Source: Bacillota bacterium (GTDB taxonomy: Bacteria; Bacillota; Sulfobacillia; RBS10-35). Taken from it: a stretch of DNA of 12,813 bases. The notes beneath the pieces were generated by a model that ran no database searches, was not told where the DNA came from, and saw only the letters and a program-made list of their open reading frames with translations. Below, piece by piece: positions 7,299-12,813 of this stretch; position 1 is the first letter of the stretch; the number at the start of each line of letters is the position of its first letter. The translations under genes were made by a program, and so were the position numbers. The stretch spans positions 1 through 12,813 of the forward strand of contig JASBVX010000015.1 of NCBI GenBank assembly GCA_029960865.1. The letters run 5' to 3'.

Positions 7299-7329
7299 CC
7301 CCGCCTCCGCTCATACATAGGGGGCGGGG
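7299..7329 (+). promoter_or_regulatory. GC-rich hairpin before the cwlD start
   Basis: CCCCGCCTCC (7299-7308) can pair with GGGGGCGGGG (7320-7329), ten pairs with one G-T wobble, around an 11-base loop. No T-run follows, so it is not a classic intrinsic terminator. Its 3' arm contains the only purine-rich stretch that could serve as the cwlD ribosome binding site, so it may limit translation of cwlD or slow or stabilise the end of the rplM-rpsI message. The role is inferred. Confidence 0.45.
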
Positions 7330-7333
7330 GATC

Positions 7334-8041
7334 ATGGTGTTGGTGCCGCCACAGAAGCTTTTCCTGGGATTTCTTCTGCTCCTTTTGGTGGCGGTCCTTC
7401 TCGACGGCCAGGCCCAGACCCTAGAAGCATCGGGCCAGGGCAAGGCAACTCTGCGGGAAAGCCCCTTTCTGCAGGGGAAGCGGATCCTTCTGGACCCTGG
7501 CCACGGTGGTGACGATCCCGGGGCCGTCCAGAACGGCATCCGGGAAAGCGACCTCAACGGGGATATCGCTCAGCAGTTGGCGCGATTCCTGGAAGAGGCG
7601 GGAGCAGAGGTTCTCTTCACGCGGGTCGAGGGCGGCCCTGTCCCCTCGCCCCGGGAACGGATCCAGCTCATGGAAAGCCTCCACCCCGACATTATCGTCA
7701 GCATCCACTGCAATGCCTTCCCGTCCCCCATCTGGAGGGGAGCCCAGACATTCTACAACCCTGAAGCCAAGGACCCCAGGAGCCGAGAGCTGGCCCTGCA
7801 TATCCAGGAGACCCTCAGACGCCTCACCCCCACGACTCGCCATGCCAACCGGGGCATCAATCACTACATCTTGAAGGCGGCCCAGGTTCCTGCGGTCACG
7901 GTGGAGCTGGGCTTTCTCACCAACCCTGAAGATCTGGAACTTCTGCAGTCGGCATCTTACCGCCGCCGGGCCGCCTTCGCCATCTTCCTGGGCATCGCCC
8001 ATTTCTTCGCCCAAAGCCCTCTGCCGGCGGGAGAAGGGTGA
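7334..8041 (+). CDS. cwlD: N-acetylmuramoyl-L-alanine amidase, CwlD-like
   Basis: This is a zinc amidase of the Amidase_3 family that cleaves the bond between N-acetylmuramic acid and L-alanine in peptidoglycan. In spore formers CwlD acts with PdaA to make muramic-delta-lactam in the cortex. The product is 235 residues with an N-terminal hydrophobic segment (about 8-23) that is a signal peptide or membrane anchor. Zinc and catalytic residues are visible: H57 in LDPGHGG, E71 in IRESDLN, H125 in SIHCNA and E191 in VELGFLTNPED. The location after rplM-rpsI matches the cwlD neighbourhood of Bacillus, which supports the gene name; a general cell-wall amidase role is the alternative. The start has no strong ribosome binding site, and a hairpin precedes it. 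Confidence 0.88.
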   Translation: MVLVPPQKLFLGFLLLLLVAVLLDGQAQTLEASGQGKATLRESPFLQGKRILLDPGHGGDDPGAVQNGIRESDLNGDIAQQLARFLEEAGAEVLFTRVEGGPVPSPRERIQLMESLHPDIIVSIHCNAFPSPIWRGAQTFYNPEAKDPRSRELALHIQETLRRLTPTTRHANRGINHYILKAAQVPAVTVELGFLTNPEDLELLQSASYRRRAAFAIFLGIAHFFAQSPLPAGEG

Positions 8042-8095
8042 CACTGGGACGGCAAGGTCATCTCTGATACCATCAAAAGGCGGAGGTCTCTTCCT

Positions 8096-9451
8096 ATGTA
8101 TAAAAAAATTCTAGTGGCCAACCGGGGTGAGATTGCCGTCCGGGTGATGCGAGCGTGCCGCGACATGGGCATCCGCACCGTGGCTGTCTATTCCGAAGCC
8201 GACCGCGACGGCTACCATGTCCAGTTTGCCGATGAAGCTTACCCGATCGGGCCGGCCCCAGCCACGGAGAGTTACCTCAACGTCTCGGCCCTCATCGATG
8301 TGGCCAGCCGGGCTCAGGTGGATGCCATCCACCCCGGATACGGGTTTCTGTCGGAGAACGCCTACTTCGCCGCTGTATGCCGCACCTGGGGGATCGATTT
8401 TATCGGTCCCGATCCTGCCGCCATTCAGCGCATGGGGGACAAAGCCCAGGCCCGCCGCCTGGTGAAAGAGGCCGGGGTTCCCGTGATGCCTGGGAGCGAC
8501 GGTGCCCTGGAGGATATGTCCCAGGGCCGGGAGGTGGCGGAAAAGATCGGGTATCCGGTCCTGGTGAAGGCGGCCGGAGGAGGAGGAGGCAGGGGCATCC
8601 GGGTGGTGGAAAAACCTCAAGATCTGGAGGGGGCGCTGGAGGCGGCGGCCCGGGAGGCAGCTAACTCCTTCGGCATGGCGGAAGTGTACGTGGAGAAATA
8701 TATCCCCAATCCCCGCCACGTGGAGGTCCAGATCCTGGCAGACAGCCATGGGCGCACCATCAGCCTTTTCGAACGGGATTCTTCCATCCAGAGGCGACGG
8801 CAAAAGCTCATCGAAGAGTCCCCCAGCCCCTTCCTGGATGAGGAGCTGCGCTGGGCCATGTCGGAGGCGGCCATCCAGGTGGCCCAGGTAGTCCGGTACA
8901 AGAACGCGGGGACAGTGGAATTTTTGGTGGATCAGGACGGCAGCTTCTACTTCATCGAGATGAATACCCGGCTGCAGGTGGAGCATCCCGTGACGGAAGC
9001 CGTTCTCGGGGTGGACCTCGTGCAGGAACAGATCCGCATCGCCATGGGGCAAGCCCTCTCCTGGCGCCAGGAAGACTTGCAGCCAAGAGGTTCCGCCTTT
9101 GAATTCCGCATCAATGCGGAAGATCCCTACAGGGGCTTCATTCCTTCGCCGGGAAAGGTGGAAAGCCTGCGCTGGCCCATGGGGCCGGGGGTGCGGGTGG
9201 ACGAAGGGATCGCTGCCGGCCTGCCCATCCACCCCTACTATGATTCCCTTATGGGGAAACTCATCGTGTGGGGGGCGGACCGGGAAGAAGCTTTGCGGCG
9301 AGCGGAGCGGGCCTTGGGGGAGCTGGCGGTGGAGGGAATCCGGACGACCGTTCCCCTGTACCGGGAGTTGGTGCGCCACCCTGACTTCCAGCGGGGCACC
9401 TACCATACCCGCTGGCTGGAGGAGGTTTTCCTCGCCCGCGTTGCGCGCTGA
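8096..9451 (+). CDS. accC: Biotin carboxylase subunit of acetyl-CoA carboxylase
   Basis: The enzyme carboxylates the biotin of a carrier protein using ATP and bicarbonate, the first half-reaction of acetyl-CoA carboxylase. The product is 451 residues, the normal length. The N-terminal domain begins KKILVANRGEIAVRV; the ATP-grasp domain (about 115-310) has GDKAQAR, VKAAGGGGGRGIRVV, YIPNPRHVEVQI, RRRQKLIEESPSP and FIEMNTRLQVEHPVTE; FEFRINAEDP marks the C-terminal domain. Residues equivalent to the E. coli ATP-binding and catalytic Lys, Glu, Asn and Arg are all present. ATG 8096 follows GGCGGAGG. No accB or carboxyltransferase gene adjoins it, so it could also serve a pyruvate or propionyl-CoA carboxylase. 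Confidence 0.93.
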   Translation: MYKKILVANRGEIAVRVMRACRDMGIRTVAVYSEADRDGYHVQFADEAYPIGPAPATESYLNVSALIDVASRAQVDAIHPGYGFLSENAYFAAVCRTWGIDFIGPDPAAIQRMGDKAQARRLVKEAGVPVMPGSDGALEDMSQGREVAEKIGYPVLVKAAGGGGGRGIRVVEKPQDLEGALEAAAREAANSFGMAEVYVEKYIPNPRHVEVQILADSHGRTISLFERDSSIQRRRQKLIEESPSPFLDEELRWAMSEAAIQVAQVVRYKNAGTVEFLVDQDGSFYFIEMNTRLQVEHPVTEAVLGVDLVQEQIRIAMGQALSWRQEDLQPRGSAFEFRINAEDPYRGFIPSPGKVESLRWPMGPGVRVDEGIAAGLPIHPYYDSLMGKLIVWGADREEALRRAERALGELAVEGIRTTVPLYRELVRHPDFQRGTYHTRWLEEVFLARVAR

Positions 9452-9462
9452 GGAGGGATGGC

Positions 9463-10527
9463 ATGGCGGTTCCGGCTCTCTATCAAGAACCCCTGGGGGA
9501 AGGGGTGGTCCGCTGCCACCTCTGTCCCCATCAATGCCTTTTGCGCCCGGGAGACGAAGGTCTTTGCCGAGTGCGGAGAAACGTGGACGGGGTCCTTTTG
9601 GCCGAGGGCTACGGGCGCATGGCGGCCGTCTCCGTGGAGCCGGTGGAGAAAAAACCTTTCTATCATTTCCACCCCGGCACCTGGACCCTCTCCCTGGGCA
9701 CCTTCGGCTGCAACATGTCCTGCAATTACTGCCAGAACTGGACCATCTCCCAGCGGGGAAGCGGTGAAGGGGAACCTTTCCTCGGACGGCAAGAGGTGGA
9801 GGCCCAAATTCAGGAACTGAAAGCGCGCCAACCCCTCTTGCGCTCCATCGTCTTCACCTTCACGGAACCCACCGTCTCTATCGAGTATGTCCGGGACGTG
9901 GCCGCAGTGGCGCGGGAGAAGGGGCTTTTCGTCCTCTTGAAGACCAATGGGTTTCTTTCGCGCCAGCCCTGGGAAGAGCTTTTGCCTCTTCTCGATGGGG
10001 CCAACATCGATCTCAAAGGCCTGCGGGATGAGTACTACGTGCGCCAGCTGGGAGGGCGGGTCGGGCCGGTGATGGAGAACATCGCCCGCGCCGTGGAAGC
10101 AGGTCTCCACGTGGAGATCACCACGTTGCTGGTACCCGGCGACTTCGACCGCGTGGAAGAGGTGGAGGCCATTGCCCGCTGGCTGGCGGGGTTGAACCGG
10201 GACCTTCCCCTGCACCTGCCCCGCTTCTACCCCGACTTTCAGCGGGGAGGGGCCCCTGCTCCATGGAACCTCCTGGATGAAGCCCGGAAGGCGGCCCAAG
10301 AGCATCTCCACCACGTGTACATTCCCGGTTCGCCCCTTCCCGCCGCCGGCGACACGTTCTGCCCTGGATGCGGCACCCCCCTCCTTCGGCGCAGAGGCTT
10401 CCGGGTGGAACCCACCACTTTTCTGGAAGAGGTGGCGGGGGGTTCCTATCGGTGCGGCGCCTGCCATGCACCCCTCGCCCTCAAGGGTTCCCTGGCCTCG
10501 CCCATTGCCCGCACCCCAGGGTTATGA
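9463..10527 (+). CDS. amrS: AmmeMemoRadiSam system radical SAM protein
   Basis: This is a radical S-adenosylmethionine protein of the group found with AMMECR1 and Memo family genes and often named as a pyruvate formate-lyase activating enzyme homologue; its reaction is not firmly known to me. The product is 354 residues. The radical SAM cluster motif CNMSCNYC gives C83, C87 and C90. An N-terminal cysteine set (C18, C21, C25, C35 in CHLCPHQC...GLC) is typical of the group. The TIM-barrel contains FTFTEPT and GANIDLKG. The C-terminus has a zinc-ribbon-like pair of CxxC motifs (C300/C303 and C331/C334). AGGAGGG lies five bases before ATG 9463. It follows accC within 12 bases, so they are likely co-transcribed. 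The partner genes are not in the window. Confidence 0.85.
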   Translation: MAVPALYQEPLGEGVVRCHLCPHQCLLRPGDEGLCRVRRNVDGVLLAEGYGRMAAVSVEPVEKKPFYHFHPGTWTLSLGTFGCNMSCNYCQNWTISQRGSGEGEPFLGRQEVEAQIQELKARQPLLRSIVFTFTEPTVSIEYVRDVAAVAREKGLFVLLKTNGFLSRQPWEELLPLLDGANIDLKGLRDEYYVRQLGGRVGPVMENIARAVEAGLHVEITTLLVPGDFDRVEEVEAIARWLAGLNRDLPLHLPRFYPDFQRGGAPAPWNLLDEARKAAQEHLHHVYIPGSPLPAAGDTFCPGCGTPLLRRRGFRVEPTTFLEEVAGGSYRCGACHAPLALKGSLASPIARTPGL

Positions 10528-10533
10528 AATGAT
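10505..10533 (+). promoter_or_regulatory. Weak candidate promoter for the cobalamin locus
   Basis: TTGCCC (10505-10510) and AATGAT (10528-10533) are separated by 17 bases, each with four of six matches to the sigma-A boxes. A start near 10540 would produce the riboswitch leader. It overlaps the end of the radical SAM gene. The match is weak, and the leader could instead be reached by read-through from upstream. Confidence 0.25.
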
Positions 10534-10539
10534 GGATGT

Positions 10540-10554
10540 GCCGCCTCAGGCGGC
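10540..10554 (+). other. GC-rich hairpin between the radical SAM gene and the riboswitch
   Basis: GCCGCC (10540-10545) and GGCGGC (10549-10554) form a perfect six-pair stem around a three-base loop, extendable with wobble pairs. There is no T-run, so an intrinsic terminator is unlikely. It may mark the 3' end of the upstream message or the 5' end of the leader RNA. Confidence 0.4.
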
Positions 10555-10574
10555 GCGACAACTCCATAACGGCG

Positions 10575-10752
10575 GCAAAAGGGTGCCCCATATACATGGG
10601 GAGAATAGGGAAGTCCGGGGAGTGCCCCACGGGCACGGAGCCGGCGCGGCCCCGCCACTGTAAGCGTCGTGACGGCTGCCTGCAAGGACCCACTGCCCGA
10701 AAGGGCGGGAAGGGGCAGGCAGAGACGCAAGCCAGGAGACCTGCCCTTTTGC
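10575..10752 (+). ncRNA. Cobalamin riboswitch aptamer
   Basis: This leader RNA senses adenosylcobalamin or a related corrinoid. The B12 box GCCAGGAGACCTGCC is at 10731-10745 and the core CCCGCCACTGTAA at 10650-10662. The conserved AATAGGGAA lies at 10604-10612 just after a small stem (GCCCC/GGGG, 10585-10602). A perfect nine-pair closing stem is formed by GCAAAAGGG (10575-10583) and CCCTTTTGC (10744-10752). An extra arm between the core elements is GTGCCC-cac-GGGCAC (10622-10636). The 10664-10728 segment forms the variable arm (GCCTGC...GGCAGGC). It lies upstream of btuF and btuC, exactly the genes such elements control, and a terminator follows it. Confidence 0.96.
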
Positions 10753-10764
10753 TTCGGTACACCT

Positions 10765-10825
10765 CGCGCGGGAAGGAGGATGGCCGGTTGGCCCTCATGG
10801 CTTTTTCTTGGGTAGACCCGGCGCG
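10765..10825 (+). promoter_or_regulatory. Candidate antiterminator of the cobalamin riboswitch
   Basis: CGCGCGGG (10765-10772) can pair with CCCGGCGCG (10817-10825) in eight base pairs with one bulged G. That consumes the left arm of the terminator at 10816-10839, so the two structures exclude each other. In the usual scheme the free aptamer allows this antiterminator and ligand binding favours the terminator. The exclusive pairing is seen in the sequence; the switching is inferred. Confidence 0.5.
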
Positions 10826-10839
10826 TGCCGGGTTTTTTT
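10816..10839 (+). terminator. Intrinsic terminator in the riboswitch expression platform
   Basis: ACCCGGC (10816-10822) pairs with GCCGGGT (10827-10833) around a four-base loop, followed by a run of seven T. It stands after the aptamer and before btuF, so it should act as the conditional terminator. Confidence 0.92.
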
Positions 10840-10867
10840 GATCCCTCATGTCCATTTTCCCTGTGAT

Positions 10868-10876
10868 AAGGAGGTG
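10868..10876 (+). promoter_or_regulatory. Ribosome binding site deciding the btuF start
   Basis: AAGGAGGTG is an almost full match to the 16S rRNA 3' end and lies nine bases before GTG 10886. It places the start after the terminator and rules out the longer frame that runs through the terminator. Confidence 0.85.
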
Positions 10877-10885
10877 CCCTTTCCA

Positions 10886-11830
10886 GTGAAACGAACCCGT
10901 CTGCTGTCCATTTTGCTGCTCCTTCTTCTCATCACGGCGGCTGCTTGTGGCCAGGCCCTCGCCCCCGTGGCGCGAACGGAAACGCCCGCCCAAGGGGAAG
11001 ACCGTTTCCTCTTTCCCGTCACCGTCACCGACGATCTGGGAGAAACCCTGACCTTCGAACAGCCTCCGCAGAGGATCGGGGCCTTTGTGCCCAGCGCCAC
11101 CGACCTCCTTCTGGCCCTGGGCCTGAAAGATCGCATTGCCGTGGTGGATGCCTACAGCGCCGCTCAGTTCCCGGAAGTGGAAGGAATTCCCCAGACGGAT
11201 ACCTACAACATTGATTTTGAGGCTCTGGCGGCCCAAAACCTGGACTTGATCCTGACCCTCCCCGGCCAGTACCTGGACCGGATGTGGGAACTGGGGCTGA
11301 AGGTCTATGTTCTCCAACCAAGCGACATCGACGGGATTTACCGCAACTTTCTGAACCTCGGGAAGGTTTCGGGGATCCCTGAAGAGGCCCGGCAGGTGGT
11401 GGACGGACTTCAACAAGCGGTTCAGGCGGTGATGGAGCAGGCGGCCTCCATCCCGGATGCCGAGAAGCTGACCGTCTACGCCGAGAATTGGAACGATCCC
11501 ATCTATGCTGCCGGCGCCGGGTCCTACACCGATGCCCTCATTCGCGCCGCCGGCGGGAAGAACATCCTCTTCGACAGCGAAACCCCCTGGCCCCAGGTAA
11601 GCGCTGAAGAAGTCATCGCCCGCGCCCCCCAGGTGATCCTGGTGACGGCGGGCGACCCGGGAGGCCGAGAATTGGTGGAGGGCACCCGCCCCGGGTGGCA
11701 GTCGGTGCCGGCGGTGGCCGACCGCCGCGTCTACGTGGTGCCCGATGAGCTCATCAGCCAGCCGGGCAGCCGGGTAGGGGAAGCCGTCCAGTTCCTCTAC
11801 CAGCTCTTCTATGGGGGAGAAGGCCGCTGA
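10886..11830 (+). CDS. btuF: Cobalamin ABC transporter substrate-binding lipoprotein, BtuF-like
   Basis: This extracytoplasmic binding protein would deliver cobalamin or a precursor to the BtuCD importer. From GTG 10886 it has 314 residues. The N-terminus MKRTRLLSILLLLLLITAAAC is a lipoprotein signal; Cys21 is the lipidated residue after the lipobox AAA. A short linker is followed by TVTDDLGETLTFEQPPQRIGAFVPSATDLLLALGL, the classic opening of the Peripla_BP_2 family, then the second lobe (YAENWNDPIYAAGAGSYTDALIRAAGGKN, SAEEVIARAPQVIL). The family also carries iron siderophores and haem, but the upstream cobalamin riboswitch argues strongly for a corrinoid. The btuC start overlaps its stop by one base. 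Confidence 0.9.
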   Translation: MKRTRLLSILLLLLLITAAACGQALAPVARTETPAQGEDRFLFPVTVTDDLGETLTFEQPPQRIGAFVPSATDLLLALGLKDRIAVVDAYSAAQFPEVEGIPQTDTYNIDFEALAAQNLDLILTLPGQYLDRMWELGLKVYVLQPSDIDGIYRNFLNLGKVSGIPEEARQVVDGLQQAVQAVMEQAASIPDAEKLTVYAENWNDPIYAAGAGSYTDALIRAAGGKNILFDSETPWPQVSAEEVIARAPQVILVTAGDPGGRELVEGTRPGWQSVPAVADRRVYVVPDELISQPGSRVGEAVQFLYQLFYGGEGR

Positions 11831-12813
11831 TGGTGTGGCGGCCTTCTCCCCCTTCCTTTCTGGGCGCCCTGGCCCTCCTCCTTGGAGCTGCCCTCCTGGT
11901 GGCCATCCACGTGGGAGGTGTCCTCATCCCCTGGCGGGACATCTGGCAGATCCTCTTCCAGGGCCCCCGGGGCCAGGGGCCCCTGGGGGACATCCTCTGG
12001 CAGATCCGCCTGCCGCGGATCCTCCTGGCGGCGGCGGTGGGGGCAGCCCTGGGCGGAGCCGGGACCCTCTTTCAGGGTCTTTTCCGCAATCCCATGGCCG
12101 ACCCTTACGTCATCGGTGTCTCCAGCGGGGCTGCCCTGGGAGCCGCCCTCTACATGGTGGTCCTCTGGCACACCGGCTGGGCTTTGGGTCTGCCGGGCCT
12201 CGCCTTCCTGGGCGCCGCCCTTACCCTTCTCCTGGTCTACGGCCTTTCCCGCCAAAACGGCCATGTGCCCGTCACCTACCTCCTCCTGGCAGGGGTGGCC
12301 GTCTCCTCCTTCCTGGCGGCCCTGGTGGCGCTTCTGGTCTATTTCTACCCTGAGAACTTGCGTTCCCTTTATTTCTGGCTGTTGGGGAGCTTCGCCGGCG
12401 CCACCTGGCAGCGGCTGGCCTGGGCCCTCCCCTACATCGCCGGCACCCTTTTCCTGGGCCACCTCTTTTTGGTCCGGCCCCTGAATCTCCTCCTGGCGGG
12501 GGAGGAACAGGCTCACCACCTGGGGCTGGCGGTGGAAAAAGCCAAACGATGGATTCTGCTGAGCGGCGCCTTTCTCACCGCCGTGGCCGTGGCCCTTTCG
12601 GGGATGATCGGCTTTGTAGGGCTGGTGGCTCCCCATGCGGTACGGCTTCTGGTAGGGCCTGACCATCGCCGCGTCTTTCTCGGGAGCGCCTTTTTGGGGG
12701 GCACCTTCATGGTCCTGGCCGATTCCCTGGCCCGCACCCTTCTTTCGCCCCAGGAGCTGCCAGTGGGGATCGTCACCTCCCTGGTGGGATCTCCCTTCTT
12801 CCTGTACCTCCTC
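11830..12813 (+). CDS. btuC: Cobalamin ABC transporter permease, BtuC-like, 3' end cut off
   Basis: This is the membrane permease of the FecCD/BtuC family, expected to form a dimer with about ten spans each. The frame is open from ATG 11830 (overlapping the btuF stop, TGATG) to the window end, 328 codons without a stop. Family marks in order: IRLPRILLAAAVGAALGGAG, FRNPMADPYVIGVSSGAALGA, FWLLGSFAGATW, GMIGFVGLVAPHAVRLLVGPDH, which includes the ATPase-coupling helix region, and the final GSPFFLYLL. Since BtuC usually ends soon after that motif, only a few residues should be missing. No ATPase (btuD) is seen; it would be expected just downstream. It shares the riboswitch control of btuF. Confidence 0.93.
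   Translation, partial: MVWRPSPPSFLGALALLLGAALLVAIHVGGVLIPWRDIWQILFQGPRGQGPLGDILWQIRLPRILLAAAVGAALGGAGTLFQGLFRNPMADPYVIGVSSGAALGAALYMVVLWHTGWALGLPGLAFLGAALTLLLVYGLSRQNGHVPVTYLLLAGVAVSSFLAALVALLVYFYPENLRSLYFWLLGSFAGATWQRLAWALPYIAGTLFLGHLFLVRPLNLLLAGEEQAHHLGLAVEKAKRWILLSGAFLTAVAVALSGMIGFVGLVAPHAVRLLVGPDHRRVFLGSAFLGGTFMVLADSLARTLLSPQELPVGIVTSLVGSPFFLYLL

Noticed and set aside
8038..8070. Possible promoter before accC (GTGACA and TGATAC)
   Set aside because: The boxes are about 21 bases apart, too far for sigma-A, and no closer -10 box is present.
10536..10841. A 101-residue forward frame through the cobalamin riboswitch
   Set aside because: It lies entirely on the structured leader RNA, including the B12 box and the terminator arms, and has no protein-like features.
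10808..10885. Extended btuF start at 10808
   Set aside because: It would begin inside the terminator stem. The lipoprotein signal and the AAGGAGGTG site fix the start at GTG 10886.
11809..12666. A 285-residue reverse-strand frame opposite btuC
   Set aside because: The forward frame encodes an unmistakable BtuC-type permease with all family motifs; the reverse frame is Gly/Gln/Pro-rich shadow sequence.
1..12813. CRISPR arrays, insertion sequences, tRNA or rRNA genes, phage or defence genes
   Set aside because: No repeated spacer-repeat pattern, transposase, terminal inverted repeats, or tRNA- or rRNA-like sequence was seen; the window is housekeeping chromosome.

Overview
The window reads almost entirely on the + strand as a GC-rich (roughly 60-65% by eye) chromosome segment from a Gram-positive, Firmicutes-type bacterium. 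The gene order rpsM-rpsK-rpsD-rpoA-rplQ-ecfA1-ecfA2-ecfT-truA-rplM-rpsI-cwlD follows the end of the ribosomal-protein super-cluster of Bacillota. Having rpsD inside the alpha operon points to the Clostridia side or a deep GC-rich thermophile-like lineage rather than Bacillus. Strong AGGAGG ribosome binding sites and the cwlD position fit a spore-forming ancestry. This placement is inference; no species is claimed.

Region 1 (1-6047) is one tight transcription unit. It starts with the 3' part of rpsM (S13), then rpsK (S11), a zinc-finger form of rpsD (S4), rpoA and rplQ (L17). The ECF energizing module follows (two ABC ATPases and the EcfT membrane coupler), then truA. From rplQ to truA every junction overlaps, and ecfA2 and truA appear to start at TTG.

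Region 2 (6048-6416) has no intact conventional gene. It holds a short remnant matching the C-terminal end of an OppC/DppC-type peptide ABC permease, then a near-consensus sigma-A promoter (TTGACA-18-TAGAAT) driving rplM.

Region 3 (6417-10527) holds rplM (L13) and rpsI (S9), then cwlD (N-acetylmuramoyl-L-alanine amidase), accC (biotin carboxylase, with no accB nearby) and a radical SAM protein of the AmmeMemoRadiSam type. A GC-rich hairpin covers the cwlD translation start.

Region 4 (10528-12813) is a cobalamin uptake locus. A cobalamin riboswitch with a perfect 9-bp closing stem and the classic B12 box is followed by an intrinsic terminator and a candidate antiterminator. Downstream are a BtuF-like lipoprotein and a BtuC-like permease; the latter runs off the window end. 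A BtuD-type ATPase would be expected just outside.

Most of the window is ordinary, conserved housekeeping sequence. I found no evidence of a wholly new system. The items most worth a second look are the riboswitch expression platform, the permease remnant and the hairpin at cwlD.
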